From Gammaproteobacteria bacterium (GTDB lineage: Bacteria; Pseudomonadota; Gammaproteobacteria; S144-34), in the NCBI GenBank assembly GCA_015494165.1, contig WGBS01000104.1, forward strand, positions 1 to 6,520: DNA of 6,520 bases, in the 5' to 3' direction. Positions within the stretch are counted from its first letter, which is position 1. Every line of letters starts with the position of its first letter. Shown piece by piece: positions 1 to 6,395 of the stretch. The position numbers and the translations under genes were made by a program. The notes under the pieces are model-generated. The model saw nothing but the letters and a program-made list of their open reading frames with translations. It was not told where the DNA came from and did no database searches.

Positions 1-2241
1 CCCGCCGCGCAGGAGCCCGCACCCCCGGCGTCGGCGGCGCCCGCCCCCGCTGGCACGCCGCCGCAGGCAGCCACCGCGGCGGCGCGCCCCGCCATCCCTA
101 CGCCCCCAGCGAGCCGCGCGCTCTGCCCGCCGCCGCAGCCGCTCGCCGAGCGCGGGCGGGGCCGCCCGGAGGCGCGCGCCACGGCGTCCCTGCAGGTCGA
201 GGCCGCCCGTTCCGAGATGCGCGGCGAGCGCCTCGGCGTCTTCGAGGGCGGCGTGACGCTGGAGCGCGCCGACCAGCGCCTGCGCGCCGAGCGCGTCGTC
301 TACGACCGTGCGGCCGCGACCGTGGAGGCCGAGGGTGAGGTGCGCTACGGCGACGCGGGCCTCGAGCTCGCCGCCGCGCGCGGGCGCATGGACCTCGAGG
401 CCGACCGGGGCCGCTTCGAGCAGGTGCGCTACCGCCTGCCCGCGGGCGGCGGGCGCGGCGAAGCCGAGCGCGTCGAGACCGAGGGCCGCACGCGCGCGCG
501 CCTCGAGCGCGTGAGCTACACCACCTGCCCGCCGCAGGCCGAGGCCTGGAAGCTGCGCGCGCGCCGCATCGACCTCGACCGCGAGCGCGGCCGCGGGAGC
601 GCGCGCCACGCCACCCTGCGCCTCGGCCGCGTGCCCGTGCTCTACAGCCCCTATCTCAGCTTCCCCATCGACGATCGCCGCAAGACGGGTTTCCTCGCGC
701 CGGGTCTGGGGCGCTCGGACCGCACGGGCACGGACGTGCGCATCCCCTGGTACTGGAACATCGCCCCCAACTACGACGCCACCTTCGTGCCGCGCTGGAT
801 GAGCGACCGGGGCCTCCAGCTCGGCGCGGAGTTCCGCTACCTCACGGCGAGCTCGCGCGGCGAGGTGCAGGGCGAGTACCTGCGTGACGACCGCCGCACG
901 GGCGACGACCGCGGGCTCGCGCGGCTGCGCCATCGAAGCCGCTGGGGCGCGCTGCGGTTCGACGTGGACGCCACGCACGTCTCGGACGCGCGCTACTTCG
1001 AGGACCTCGGCGCGAGCCTCGCCGCCGTCGCCACCACGCACCTCGAGCAGCGCGCGGACCTCGACTGGTCGCGCGGGCGCTGGTCGGCGCGCCTGCGCGC
1101 GCAGGCCTTCCAGACCGTGGATCCCTCCATCGCGCCTGCCGACCGCCCCTACCGGCGGCTGCCGCAGCTGCGCCTCGCGCTGGCCCCGGGACGCGGGCCC
1201 CTGGGGCTGAGCTGGTCGGGCCACCTGGAGGTGGTGCGCTTCGGCCACGAGGCGGCGGGCAAGACCACGGGCACGCGCGTGGACCTCCGTCCGCGCGTGA
1301 GCTGGCCGGTGCGCCGCCCCGGGTGGTTCGTCGAGCCCGCGCTGGCCGTGCGCCACACCCGCTACCGGCTCCAGGACCCCGGCGCGGGCAAGTCCGACGC
1401 CCCCAGCCGCACGCTCCCCACGGCGAGCCTCGACGCCGGCCTGTTCCTCGAGAAGCGGCTCGCCGGCGGCCGCCTCCTGCACACCATCGAGCCGCGGATC
1501 TACTACCTCTACGTGCCCTACGAGAACCAGGACGACCTGCCGGTCTTCGACACGGGGCTGCTCGACTTCTCCTGGGCGCAGCTCTTCCGCGAGGACCGCT
1601 TCTCGGGGCCGGACCGCGTGGGCGACGCCAACCAGCTCACGCTCGCCGTCACCACCCGCCTGCTCGAGACCGCGACGGGCGCCGAGCGGCTCTCGCTGGG
1701 CATCGGCCAGATCCGCTACTTCCGCGACCGGCGTGTGGTGCTGCCGGGCGGCAGCGTGGAGGGCGAACGCGGCTCGAACCTGGTGGCGCAGCTCTCGGCG
1801 CTTCCCTGGCGACCGCTGCGCCTGTCCGCCGCCGTGCAGTGGGACCCGTCCCCGGGGCGCGTGGAGCGCGCCGGGGTCGACCTGCGCTACCGCGCCGACG
1901 CGCACCGCATCCTCAACCTCGGCTACCGCTTCCGCCGCGGCACGCTCGAGCAGGTCGACCTCGCCGGGCGCTGGCGCCTCGCCACCGCCTGGCACGCGGT
2001 CGCGCGCTGGAACCGCTCGCTGCGCGAGGACACCGACCTCGAGCGCTTCGCGGGCGTCGAGTACGCGAGCTGCTGCTGGGCCGCACGCCTCGTGTGGCGC
2101 GAGTACGTGGCCGCCGCCGGGGCCGACGCGAACCGCGCGCTGCTGCTGCAGCTCGAGCTCAAGGGCCTCGGCAGCGTGGGCGAGCGCGTGGACCGCCTCC
2201 TCGAGCGTGGTATCCTTGGCTACCGGCGCGAGGCGCCGTGA
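1..2241 (+). CDS. lptD: LPS-assembly protein LptD (partial, 5' end beyond window)
   Basis: LptD is the outer-membrane beta-barrel that, with the lipoprotein LptE, inserts lipopolysaccharide into the outer leaflet. The reading frame is open from base 1, giving 746 visible residues; start codon and signal peptide lie off the left edge. Visible residues 1-40 are an Ala/Pro-rich linker, then comes an OstA-like periplasmic beta-jellyroll (about 60-165) and the barrel domain. The four family cysteines are present: Cys42 (LCPPP), Cys176 (YTTCPP) and Cys691-Cys692 (YASCCWA), matching E. coli Cys31, Cys173 and Cys724/725, so the usual interdomain disulfides can form. Other landmarks are YSPYLSFPID (215-224), RRKTGFLAP and the WYWNIAPNYDAT motif near 250-261. 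The C-terminus (LLERGILGYR) is family-typical. surA, its folding chaperone, follows directly. The methionine codon at 217 is internal, since the cysteine and domain start lie upstream of it. Identification is very secure. Confidence 0.97.
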   Translation, partial: PAAQEPAPPASAAPAPAGTPPQAATAAARPAIPTPPASRALCPPPQPLAERGRGRPEARATASLQVEAARSEMRGERLGVFEGGVTLERADQRLRAERVVYDRAAATVEAEGEVRYGDAGLELAAARGRMDLEADRGRFEQVRYRLPAGGGRGEAERVETEGRTRARLERVSYTTCPPQAEAWKLRARRIDLDRERGRGSARHATLRLGRVPVLYSPYLSFPIDDRRKTGFLAPGLGRSDRTGTDVRIPWYWNIAPNYDATFVPRWMSDRGLQLGAEFRYLTASSRGEVQGEYLRDDRRTGDDRGLARLRHRSRWGALRFDVDATHVSDARYFEDLGASLAAVATTHLEQRADLDWSRGRWSARLRAQAFQTVDPSIAPADRPYRRLPQLRLALAPGRGPLGLSWSGHLEVVRFGHEAAGKTTGTRVDLRPRVSWPVRRPGWFVEPALAVRHTRYRLQDPGAGKSDAPSRTLPTASLDAGLFLEKRLAGGRLLHTIEPRIYYLYVPYENQDDLPVFDTGLLDFSWAQLFREDRFSGPDRVGDANQLTLAVTTRLLETATGAERLSLGIGQIRYFRDRRVVLPGGSVEGERGSNLVAQLSALPWRPLRLSAAVQWDPSPGRVERAGVDLRYRADAHRILNLGYRFRRGTLEQVDLAGRWRLATAWHAVARWNRSLREDTDLERFAGVEYASCCWAARLVWREYVAAAGADANRALLLQLELKGLGSVGERVDRLLERGILGYRREAP

Positions 2242-2267
2242 GCCGCGCGCCCTTTCGCACGAACGTG

Positions 2268-3587
2268 ATGTCCCGTCTCCACGCCCACATCCCGCGCGGC
2301 GGCGCGCGCCTGCTGGCCGCCGCGCTCGCGCTCCTCGCCTGCGCGGGTCTCGCGCGGCCCGTGGCCGCGGCCGTCGAGCCCATCGAGCGCATCGTCGCCG
2401 TCGTCAACGACGACGTGGTGCTCGAGAGCGAGCTGCGCAACCGCCTGCGCACGGTGGTGGCGCAGCTGCGCGAGCGGGCGACGCGCCTGCCGCCGGAGCC
2501 GGTGCTGCGCCGGCAGGTGCTCGAGCGCCTCATCCTCGAGCGCCTGCAGCTGCAGCTCGCCGAACGCCTCGGCATCCGCGTCGACGACGAGACGCTCAAC
2601 CGCGCCATCCGCGACATCGCGCGCCGCAACGGCATGGACCTGGAGGCCTTCCGCGCCGCCCTCGAGCGCGACGGGTTCAGCTTCGAGCGCTTCCGCGAGG
2701 ACATCCGCAACGAGATGATCATCGCCCGGCTCCAGCGCCAGCAGGTGGCGAGCCGCGTCACGGTCTCGGACCGCGAGGTGGAGGAGTTCCTCGCGAGCGC
2801 CCAGGCGCAGGCGCGCCGCGCCTACCACGTCGCGCACATCCTCATCGCCGTGCCGGAGGCGGCGAGCCCGGAGCAGATCGCCGCCGCGCGCCGCGAGGCC
2901 GAAGAGGTGGCCGCGCGCGCCCGCGCGGGCGAGGACTTCGCCGCGCTCGCCGTGGCCCACTCCGACGGTCAGAAGGCGCTGGAGGGCGGCGACCTCGGCT
3001 GGCGCAAGGCCGACGAGCTGCCGAGCATCTTCGCCGACGTGGTGCCGCGCATGGAGCCCGGCGAGGTGAGCGGGGTCATCCGCAGCCCGAGCGGCTTCCA
3101 CATCGTCAAGCTGCTCGAGGTGCGCGGCGACGAGCCGCACGTGGTCGAGCAGGTGCGCCTGCGTCAGATCCTGCTGCGCCCGGGCGAGCTGCTGAGCGAG
3201 GACGAGGCGCGCCTGCGCCTCGAGCAGCTGCGCGAGCGCGTGCTCGCCGGCGAGCCCTTCGAGGCGCTGGCGCGCGCGCACTCCGAGGATGCGGCGAGCG
3301 CCGCGCGCGGCGGCGACATGGGCTGGCTCGCCCCCGCGGAGCTGCCGCCGCAGGTGGCCGAGGCCATACGCGGCCTCGCGCCGGGCGAGGTCAGCCGGCC
3401 CTTCCGCACGCCGGCCGGCTGGCACCTGGTGCAGCTCGTCGAGCGCCGCCGCAGCGACGACACCGAGGCGTACCGCCGCGCGCGCGCGCGGAAGCTGCTG
3501 CGGCAGCGCAAGGTGGAGGAGCGCCTGCAGCTGTGGCTGCGCCGGCTGCGCGACGAGGCCTACGTCGAGCTGCGCCTCGACCGCTGA
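2268..3587 (+). CDS. surA: Periplasmic chaperone / peptidyl-prolyl isomerase SurA
   Basis: SurA escorts unfolded outer-membrane proteins across the periplasm to the BAM complex. The 439-residue product has a signal peptide (about 1-35; hydrophobic stretch LLAAALALLACAGL, probable cleavage after VAA or AAA), an N-terminal chaperone domain (about 36-165, starting IERIVAVVNDDVV), parvulin domain 1 (about 186-288), parvulin domain 2 (about 296-395) and a C-terminal helix (396-439). Both parvulin repeats show the GGDxGW, PGEVS and G[FW]H motifs. Domain 2 has Gln300 where the family normally has His (RQILL instead of RHILL). I chose ATG 2268 because it gives a normal signal-peptide length. The in-frame GTG at 2238 overlaps the lptD stop (GTGA), has a GAGG at 2230-2233 and would add ten residues, so it is a real alternative. 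No Shine-Dalgarno precedes ATG 2268. Gene order lptD-surA-pdxA-rsmA supports the call. Confidence 0.96.
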   Translation: MSRLHAHIPRGGARLLAAALALLACAGLARPVAAAVEPIERIVAVVNDDVVLESELRNRLRTVVAQLRERATRLPPEPVLRRQVLERLILERLQLQLAERLGIRVDDETLNRAIRDIARRNGMDLEAFRAALERDGFSFERFREDIRNEMIIARLQRQQVASRVTVSDREVEEFLASAQAQARRAYHVAHILIAVPEAASPEQIAAARREAEEVAARARAGEDFAALAVAHSDGQKALEGGDLGWRKADELPSIFADVVPRMEPGEVSGVIRSPSGFHIVKLLEVRGDEPHVVEQVRLRQILLRPGELLSEDEARLRLEQLRERVLAGEPFEALARAHSEDAASAARGGDMGWLAPAELPPQVAEAIRGLAPGEVSRPFRTPAGWHLVQLVERRRSDDTEAYRRARARKLLRQRKVEERLQLWLRRLRDEAYVELRLDR

Positions 3588-3597
3588 CGCCGCCCCC

Positions 3598-4560
3598 ATG
3601 CGGATTGCGGTGACGCCAGGCGACCCCGCGGGGGTGGGCCCCGACGTGCTGCTGCGCGTCGCCGCCGAGGGCGCCCCCGCCGCCCTCGTCGCCTACGCCG
3701 ACCCCGCGCAGCTCGCCGCGCGCGCGGCGCACCTCGGCCTCGACGTGCGCCTGGCCGACGACGACGGCGGCGCGGACGCCGCCCCGGGCCTGCTGCGCGT
3801 GCGCCCGGTGCCGCTCGCCGACCCCGCGGACCGGCCCGGGCGGCCCGAGCCCGCCAACGCCCCCGCGCTGCTCGCCGCGCTCGAGGCCGCGGTGCGCGAC
3901 TGCATGGCGGGGCGCTGCGCCGCGCTGGTCACGGGCCCGCTCGCCAAGGCGATGGTCGCCGAGGGCACGGGGCGTCCCTTCACGGGGCATACGGAACACC
4001 TGGCCATGCTCACGGGGGGTGTCCCGGTCATGATGCTGGTCGCCGATGCCCTGCGCATCGCGCTCGCCACGACGCACCTGCCCCTGCGCGCCGTCCCGGA
4101 CGCGCTCGACCGCGAGGGGCTCGCGCGCACGCTGCGCATCCTCGACCGCGACCTGCGCACACGCTTCCGCATCGAGGCGCCGCGCATCCTGGTCTGCGGC
4201 CTCAACCCCCACGCCGGCGAGGCGGGACGCCTGGGCGACGAGGAGACGCGGGTCATCGCCCCCGCCATCGCGCTGGCGCGCAAGGCGGGCGTGCGCGCCA
4301 CGGGGCCGGTGCCGGCCGACACCGCCTTCACCCCTGCGCGGCTCGCCGGCTGCGACGCGGTGCTGGCGATGTACCACGACCAGGGGCTGCCCGTGATCAA
4401 GCACGCCGCCTTCGAGCGCGCGGTGAACGTGACCCTGGGCCTGCCCATCGTGCGCACCTCGGTCGACCACGGCACCGCCTACGAGCTCGCCGGCAGCGGG
4501 CGCGCCGACGCGGGCAGCTTCCGCGCGGCGGTCGAGCTCGCGGCGCGCCTCGCCGCATGA
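3598..4560 (+). CDS. pdxA: 4-hydroxythreonine-4-phosphate dehydrogenase PdxA
   Basis: PdxA is a cytosolic, metal-dependent NAD(P)-linked dehydrogenase. It oxidises 4-phosphohydroxy-L-threonine; the product decarboxylates and is condensed by PdxJ with deoxyxylulose phosphate in the DXP-dependent pyridoxal 5'-phosphate pathway. The 320-residue protein is of normal family length. It starts MRIAVTPGDPAGVGPD, the family's N-terminal signature. The substrate-binding FTGHTEH motif is at 128-134. The three metal ligands are visible as His160 (ATTHLPL), His205 (NPHAGE) and His260 (MYHDQGLPVIK), equivalent to E. coli His166, His211 and His266. The C-terminal DHGTAYELAG motif is at 290-299. It begins 10 nt after the surA stop without a recognisable Shine-Dalgarno, so translation probably depends on ribosomes arriving from surA. 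Its stop overlaps the rsmA start by 4 nt. All key residues are intact, so it should be active. Confidence 0.97.
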   Translation: MRIAVTPGDPAGVGPDVLLRVAAEGAPAALVAYADPAQLAARAAHLGLDVRLADDDGGADAAPGLLRVRPVPLADPADRPGRPEPANAPALLAALEAAVRDCMAGRCAALVTGPLAKAMVAEGTGRPFTGHTEHLAMLTGGVPVMMLVADALRIALATTHLPLRAVPDALDREGLARTLRILDRDLRTRFRIEAPRILVCGLNPHAGEAGRLGDEETRVIAPAIALARKAGVRATGPVPADTAFTPARLAGCDAVLAMYHDQGLPVIKHAAFERAVNVTLGLPIVRTSVDHGTAYELAGSGRADAGSFRAAVELAARLAA

Positions 4561-5378
4561 GCCACCGCCCGCGCAAGCGCTTCGGCCAGCACTTCCTGCA
4601 CGACCCGCGGGTGGTGGCGGGCATCCTGCGCGCCATGGACCCGCGCCCGGGGCAGACCGTCGTCGAGATCGGCCCCGGCCTCGGCGCGCTGACCCTGCCG
4701 CTCCTCGAGCGCCTCGGCGAGCTCCACGTGGTCGAGCTCGACCGCGACCTGGTGCCGGAGCTCGAGGCGCGCGCCGCCGGCAAGGGCAGGCTCCACGTCC
4801 ACCGGGCCGACGCCACACGCTTCGACTTCGCCGCCCTGGCGCCGCCCGGGGGGCGCATCCGCGTGGTCGGCAACCTGCCCTACAACGTCTCGACGCCGCT
4901 CCTGTTCCACCTGCTGGACCAGCTCGCGGCGATCGAGGACATGCATCTGATGCTGCAGAAGGAGGTCGTGCAGCGCATGGCCGCGAGCCCGGGAGGCAAG
5001 GACTACGGCCGGCTCTCGGTGATGGTGCAGTGGCGCTGCGCGGTCGAGCCGCTCTTCCACGTCGGCCCCGGCGCCTTCCGGCCGCCGCCGAAGGTGACCT
5101 CCACGGTGGTGCGGCTCGTGCCGCACGCGCGCCCTCCCTTCGAGGTGCGCGATGCGGCGCTGTTCGCGCGCGTGGTGGCGGCGGCCTTCTCGCAGCGGCG
5201 CAAGACGCTGCGCAACGCGCTCGCCGCGCTCGCGCCTCCGGAGCGCATCGCGGCGGCGGGGCTGGACCCTGGACACCGCCCCGAGCGGATACCGCCCGAG
5301 GGCTTCGCGCGGCTGGCGAACCTGCTGGCCGAAGAGGCCGGAGTGGAGGCTCAGAAGCGCGAGCGCACGCCGAGGTAG
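4557..5378 (+). CDS. rsmA: 16S rRNA (adenine1518-N6/adenine1519-N6)-dimethyltransferase RsmA
   Basis: RsmA (KsgA) uses S-adenosylmethionine to dimethylate the two adjacent adenines in the 3'-terminal helix of 16S rRNA during late 30S maturation; loss of the enzyme gives kasugamycin resistance. The 273-residue product has the N-terminal RKRFGQHFL block (6-14), SAM motif I VEIGPGLGALT (36-46), the acidic motif II residue Glu60 in VVELD, an acidic RADAT (83-87), catalytic motif IV NLPYN (106-110), and the C-terminal FRPPPKV (174-180) and FSQRRKTLRN (211-220) blocks. Length matches the family. ATG 4557 overlaps the pdxA stop (ATGA) and lacks a clear Shine-Dalgarno, indicating translational coupling. 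In E. coli apaG-apaH follow; here the next gene is convergent and its last 28 nt overlap the rsmA 3' end. The final residues after about 262 (VEAQKRERTPR) are poorly conserved and could be lineage-specific. Confidence 0.97.
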   Translation: MSHRPRKRFGQHFLHDPRVVAGILRAMDPRPGQTVVEIGPGLGALTLPLLERLGELHVVELDRDLVPELEARAAGKGRLHVHRADATRFDFAALAPPGGRIRVVGNLPYNVSTPLLFHLLDQLAAIEDMHLMLQKEVVQRMAASPGGKDYGRLSVMVQWRCAVEPLFHVGPGAFRPPPKVTSTVVRLVPHARPPFEVRDAALFARVVAAAFSQRRKTLRNALAALAPPERIAAAGLDPGHRPERIPPEGFARLANLLAEEAGVEAQKRERTPR

Positions 5379-5665
5379 ACGGCGCGCCGCTCGTACCATA
5401 CCCCGGGACCCTCGCCCGCGCGGCCGCGGAGGCGCGCGGCGAGCTCGCGCAGGCGGCGCGCCGCCTGCGGCCGCGCGGGGGCGGGGCCCACTGCCTCGGC
5501 ACCGGCCGGCGCCGAAGCTAGGTCGAGGCGCACGCTCTGGCGCAGCCAGGCGGGCTCGCCCGCCCCCTCGGCGGCCCGCACGGCGCCCGCGGCCACCAGC
5601 ATCGCCAGCGCGGCGCCGAGAGAGCCCACGGCGTGTCGCCATCTGCGTGCGGAGACCCGCCTCAC
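5351..5665 (-). CDS. Small exported protein with beta-signal-like C-terminus, duplicate 2 (unknown)
   Basis: I do not recognise this family. The 104-residue product starts at GTG (5665-5663) and has an Arg-rich n-region, a hydrophobic core (LGAALAMLVAAGA) and a probable signal-peptidase site after R30-A31-A32, leaving about 72 mature residues. The mature part has a short strand-like alternating segment (SVRLDLA, 44-50), an Ala/Pro-rich stretch, an Arg-rich predicted helix (69-82) and a C-terminal segment with Trp90 and the ending VYLGVRSRF. The upstream neighbour encodes a protein with the same signal cleavage position, Trp 15 residues from the end and the ending LFLGVQRRF, so the two look like diverged tandem copies. 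The start lies 3 nt after the neighbour's stop, with GGAGG (5679-5675) 9 nt upstream, so they are probably co-translated. The last 28 nt overlap rsmA in the convergent direction. Spurious ORFs are common at this GC content; the leader peptide and similarity argue it is real. Confidence 0.75.
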   Translation of the reverse strand: MRRVSARRWRHAVGSLGAALAMLVAAGAVRAAEGAGEPAWLRQSVRLDLASAPAGAEAVGPAPARPQAARRLRELAARLRGRAGEGPGVWYERRAVYLGVRSRF

Positions 5666-5668
5666 GGC

Positions 5669-6016
5669 TCAGAACCTCCGCTGCACGCCCAGGAACAGGA
5701 GCGTGTCGCGCGACCAGCGCTCGGCCGCATCGCGCCCGAAGTAGGGGCCGACGCCGCTCATGCGCTCCGGCAGCAGGGCCGCCGACGGCCGCCCCAGCGT
5801 CAGCGAGAAGGACAGCGACTCCTCGCCGGCGGCGGGCGGGTCGGCCAGCCGCAACGAGGGCGGCGGCGGCAGGATGCGGTCCTTGAGCTCGGCCCAGCTC
5901 CAGTGCAGCCCGGGCGGCTCGGCCGCGCGCGCGGCGGCGGTGAGCGCGACGCCGAGCGCCACGCCCACGGCAAGCACGAAGAGGATGTCGGGACGACGAA
6001 GGGGCCTGCGGTTCAT
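5669..6016 (-). CDS. Small exported protein with beta-signal-like C-terminus, duplicate 1 (unknown)
   Basis: I do not recognise this family. The 115-residue product begins at ATG (6016-6014) behind a strong GGGAGGTG ribosome binding site. It has an Arg-rich n-region (MNRRPLRR), a hydrophobic core (ILFVLAVGVALGVAL) and a probable cleavage site after R30-A31-A32, leaving about 83 residues. The mature part holds HWSWAELKDRIL (38-49), a Pro-rich turn (PPPP), a strand-like alternating segment SLSFSLTLG (67-75) and a C-terminal segment with Trp101 and the ending LLFLGVQRRF. A terminal Phe with hydrophobic residues at alternate positions (-5, -7, -9) resembles the signal by which the BAM complex recognises outer-membrane barrels, but the protein is too short for a whole barrel. 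It could be a small periplasmic or outer-membrane-associated protein or an oligomerising strand pair. It is followed after 3 nt by its apparent duplicate. No metal or catalytic motif is visible. Confidence 0.82.
   Translation of the reverse strand: MNRRPLRRPDILFVLAVGVALGVALTAAARAAEPPGLHWSWAELKDRILPPPPSLRLADPPAAGEESLSFSLTLGRPSAALLPERMSGVGPYFGRDAAERWSRDTLLFLGVQRRF
5675..5679 (-). promoter_or_regulatory. Ribosome binding site for the 104-aa exported protein
   Basis: On the - strand GGAGG lies 9 nt before the GTG at 5665, inside the last codons of the upstream gene. It supports this GTG as the start and suggests coupling, because the upstream stop codon (5671-5669) falls between the site and the start. 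Confidence 0.65.
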
Positions 6017-6182
6017 GGCGCACCTCCCGGCACTGTCGGGGCCCCGGCGGGCCCGGCGTTGGGGCCAGTCTCGCGCCGCATGCCGCGGCCGTCAGCGACC
6101 TCCGTCACAGCCTGTGCGTGGCGGCGCCCGCAGTTTGCGCCACGGCCGCGAAACCTGCGCCGTATCAAAGGGTTGCGCTACC
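6017..6182. other. Intergenic leader of the exported-protein pair
   Basis: These 166 nt separate the 70-aa gene from the exported pair on the - strand. They contain the pair's ribosome binding site, an 11-nt inverted repeat CACAG-C-CTGTG (6106-6116) and a possible + strand hairpin at 6041-6065 (9 paired positions including two G-T, 7-nt loop) without a T-run. On the - strand a TTGATA (-35-like) occurs near 6167-6162, but no acceptable -10 follows at 16-19 nt. No terminator for the 70-aa gene is evident, so read-through from it is possible. Confidence 0.4.
6021..6028 (-). promoter_or_regulatory. Strong ribosome binding site for the 115-aa exported protein
   Basis: The - strand reads GGGAGGTG, ending 4 nt before the ATG at 6016. 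It is close to a perfect anti-16S match and fixes the start. The same ten bases CCGGGAGGTG also precede the 70-aa gene. Confidence 0.85.
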
Positions 6183-6395
6183 TCAGCCGCCCTCGCGGTA
6201 GTGCGGGTCCACCCAGCAGCGCGGCAGCGGCTCCCCGGAGGGGAACTCAAGCTCGGCCTTCGCGAAGGTGGCCGGGTCCTGCAGCTCCTCGCCCCAGTGG
6301 AAGCGCCCCACGACCTTCTCGCGGAAGGGATCGAAGAGCGAGCGCAGGTCCAGCACCTCCACCAAGTCGCCGCTGGGCTTGTGCCTCAGGTACAT
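6183..6395 (-). CDS. Small conserved-looking protein of unknown function (70 aa)
   Basis: The 70-residue product starts at ATG (6395-6393), 5 nt after a strong GGGAGGTG site. A longer in-frame version starting at 6464 exists, but its extra N-terminus (Gly/His-rich) overlaps the ribosome binding site and looks like leader DNA. There is no signal peptide or membrane segment, so it should be cytosolic. It opens MYLRHKPSGDLVEVLDL, has an aromatic/acidic middle (GRFHWGEELQDP) and ends PSGEPLPRCWVDPHYREGG, with a lone Cys60 and several His and Trp. The sequence reminds me of a short proteobacterial family often auto-labelled acetyltransferase, but at 70 residues it has no room for a GNAT fold and no acetyl-CoA loop is visible, so I assign no function. 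It points the same way as the exported pair 166 nt downstream and might share their transcript. Confidence 0.85.
   Translation of the reverse strand: MYLRHKPSGDLVEVLDLRSLFDPFREKVVGRFHWGEELQDPATFAKAELEFPSGEPLPRCWVDPHYREGG

Noticed and set aside
1323..2267. Extended N-terminus in the surA frame running through lptD
   Set aside because: The stretch upstream of 2238 is out-of-frame lptD sequence; the signal peptide begins only near 2268.
2220..3599. 459-codon open frame on the - strand opposite surA
   Set aside because: Composition is repetitive Ala/Leu/Arg/Glu mirroring the codons of surA; no ribosome binding site, domain or motif of its own.
3391..5502. 703-codon open frame on the - strand opposite surA, pdxA and rsmA
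   Set aside because: Arg/Ala/Pro-rich shadow of well-identified genes; stop codons are rare in every frame at this GC content.
4479..6023. 514-codon open frame on the - strand spanning the exported pair and rsmA
   Set aside because: Different frame from both small exported proteins and Arg/Ala-rich throughout; it lacks the signal peptides and ribosome binding sites that support the smaller genes.
6041..6065. GC-rich hairpin as a terminator
   Set aside because: It forms well only on the + strand, where no gene ends nearby, and no T-run follows; such hairpins are expected by chance at this GC content.
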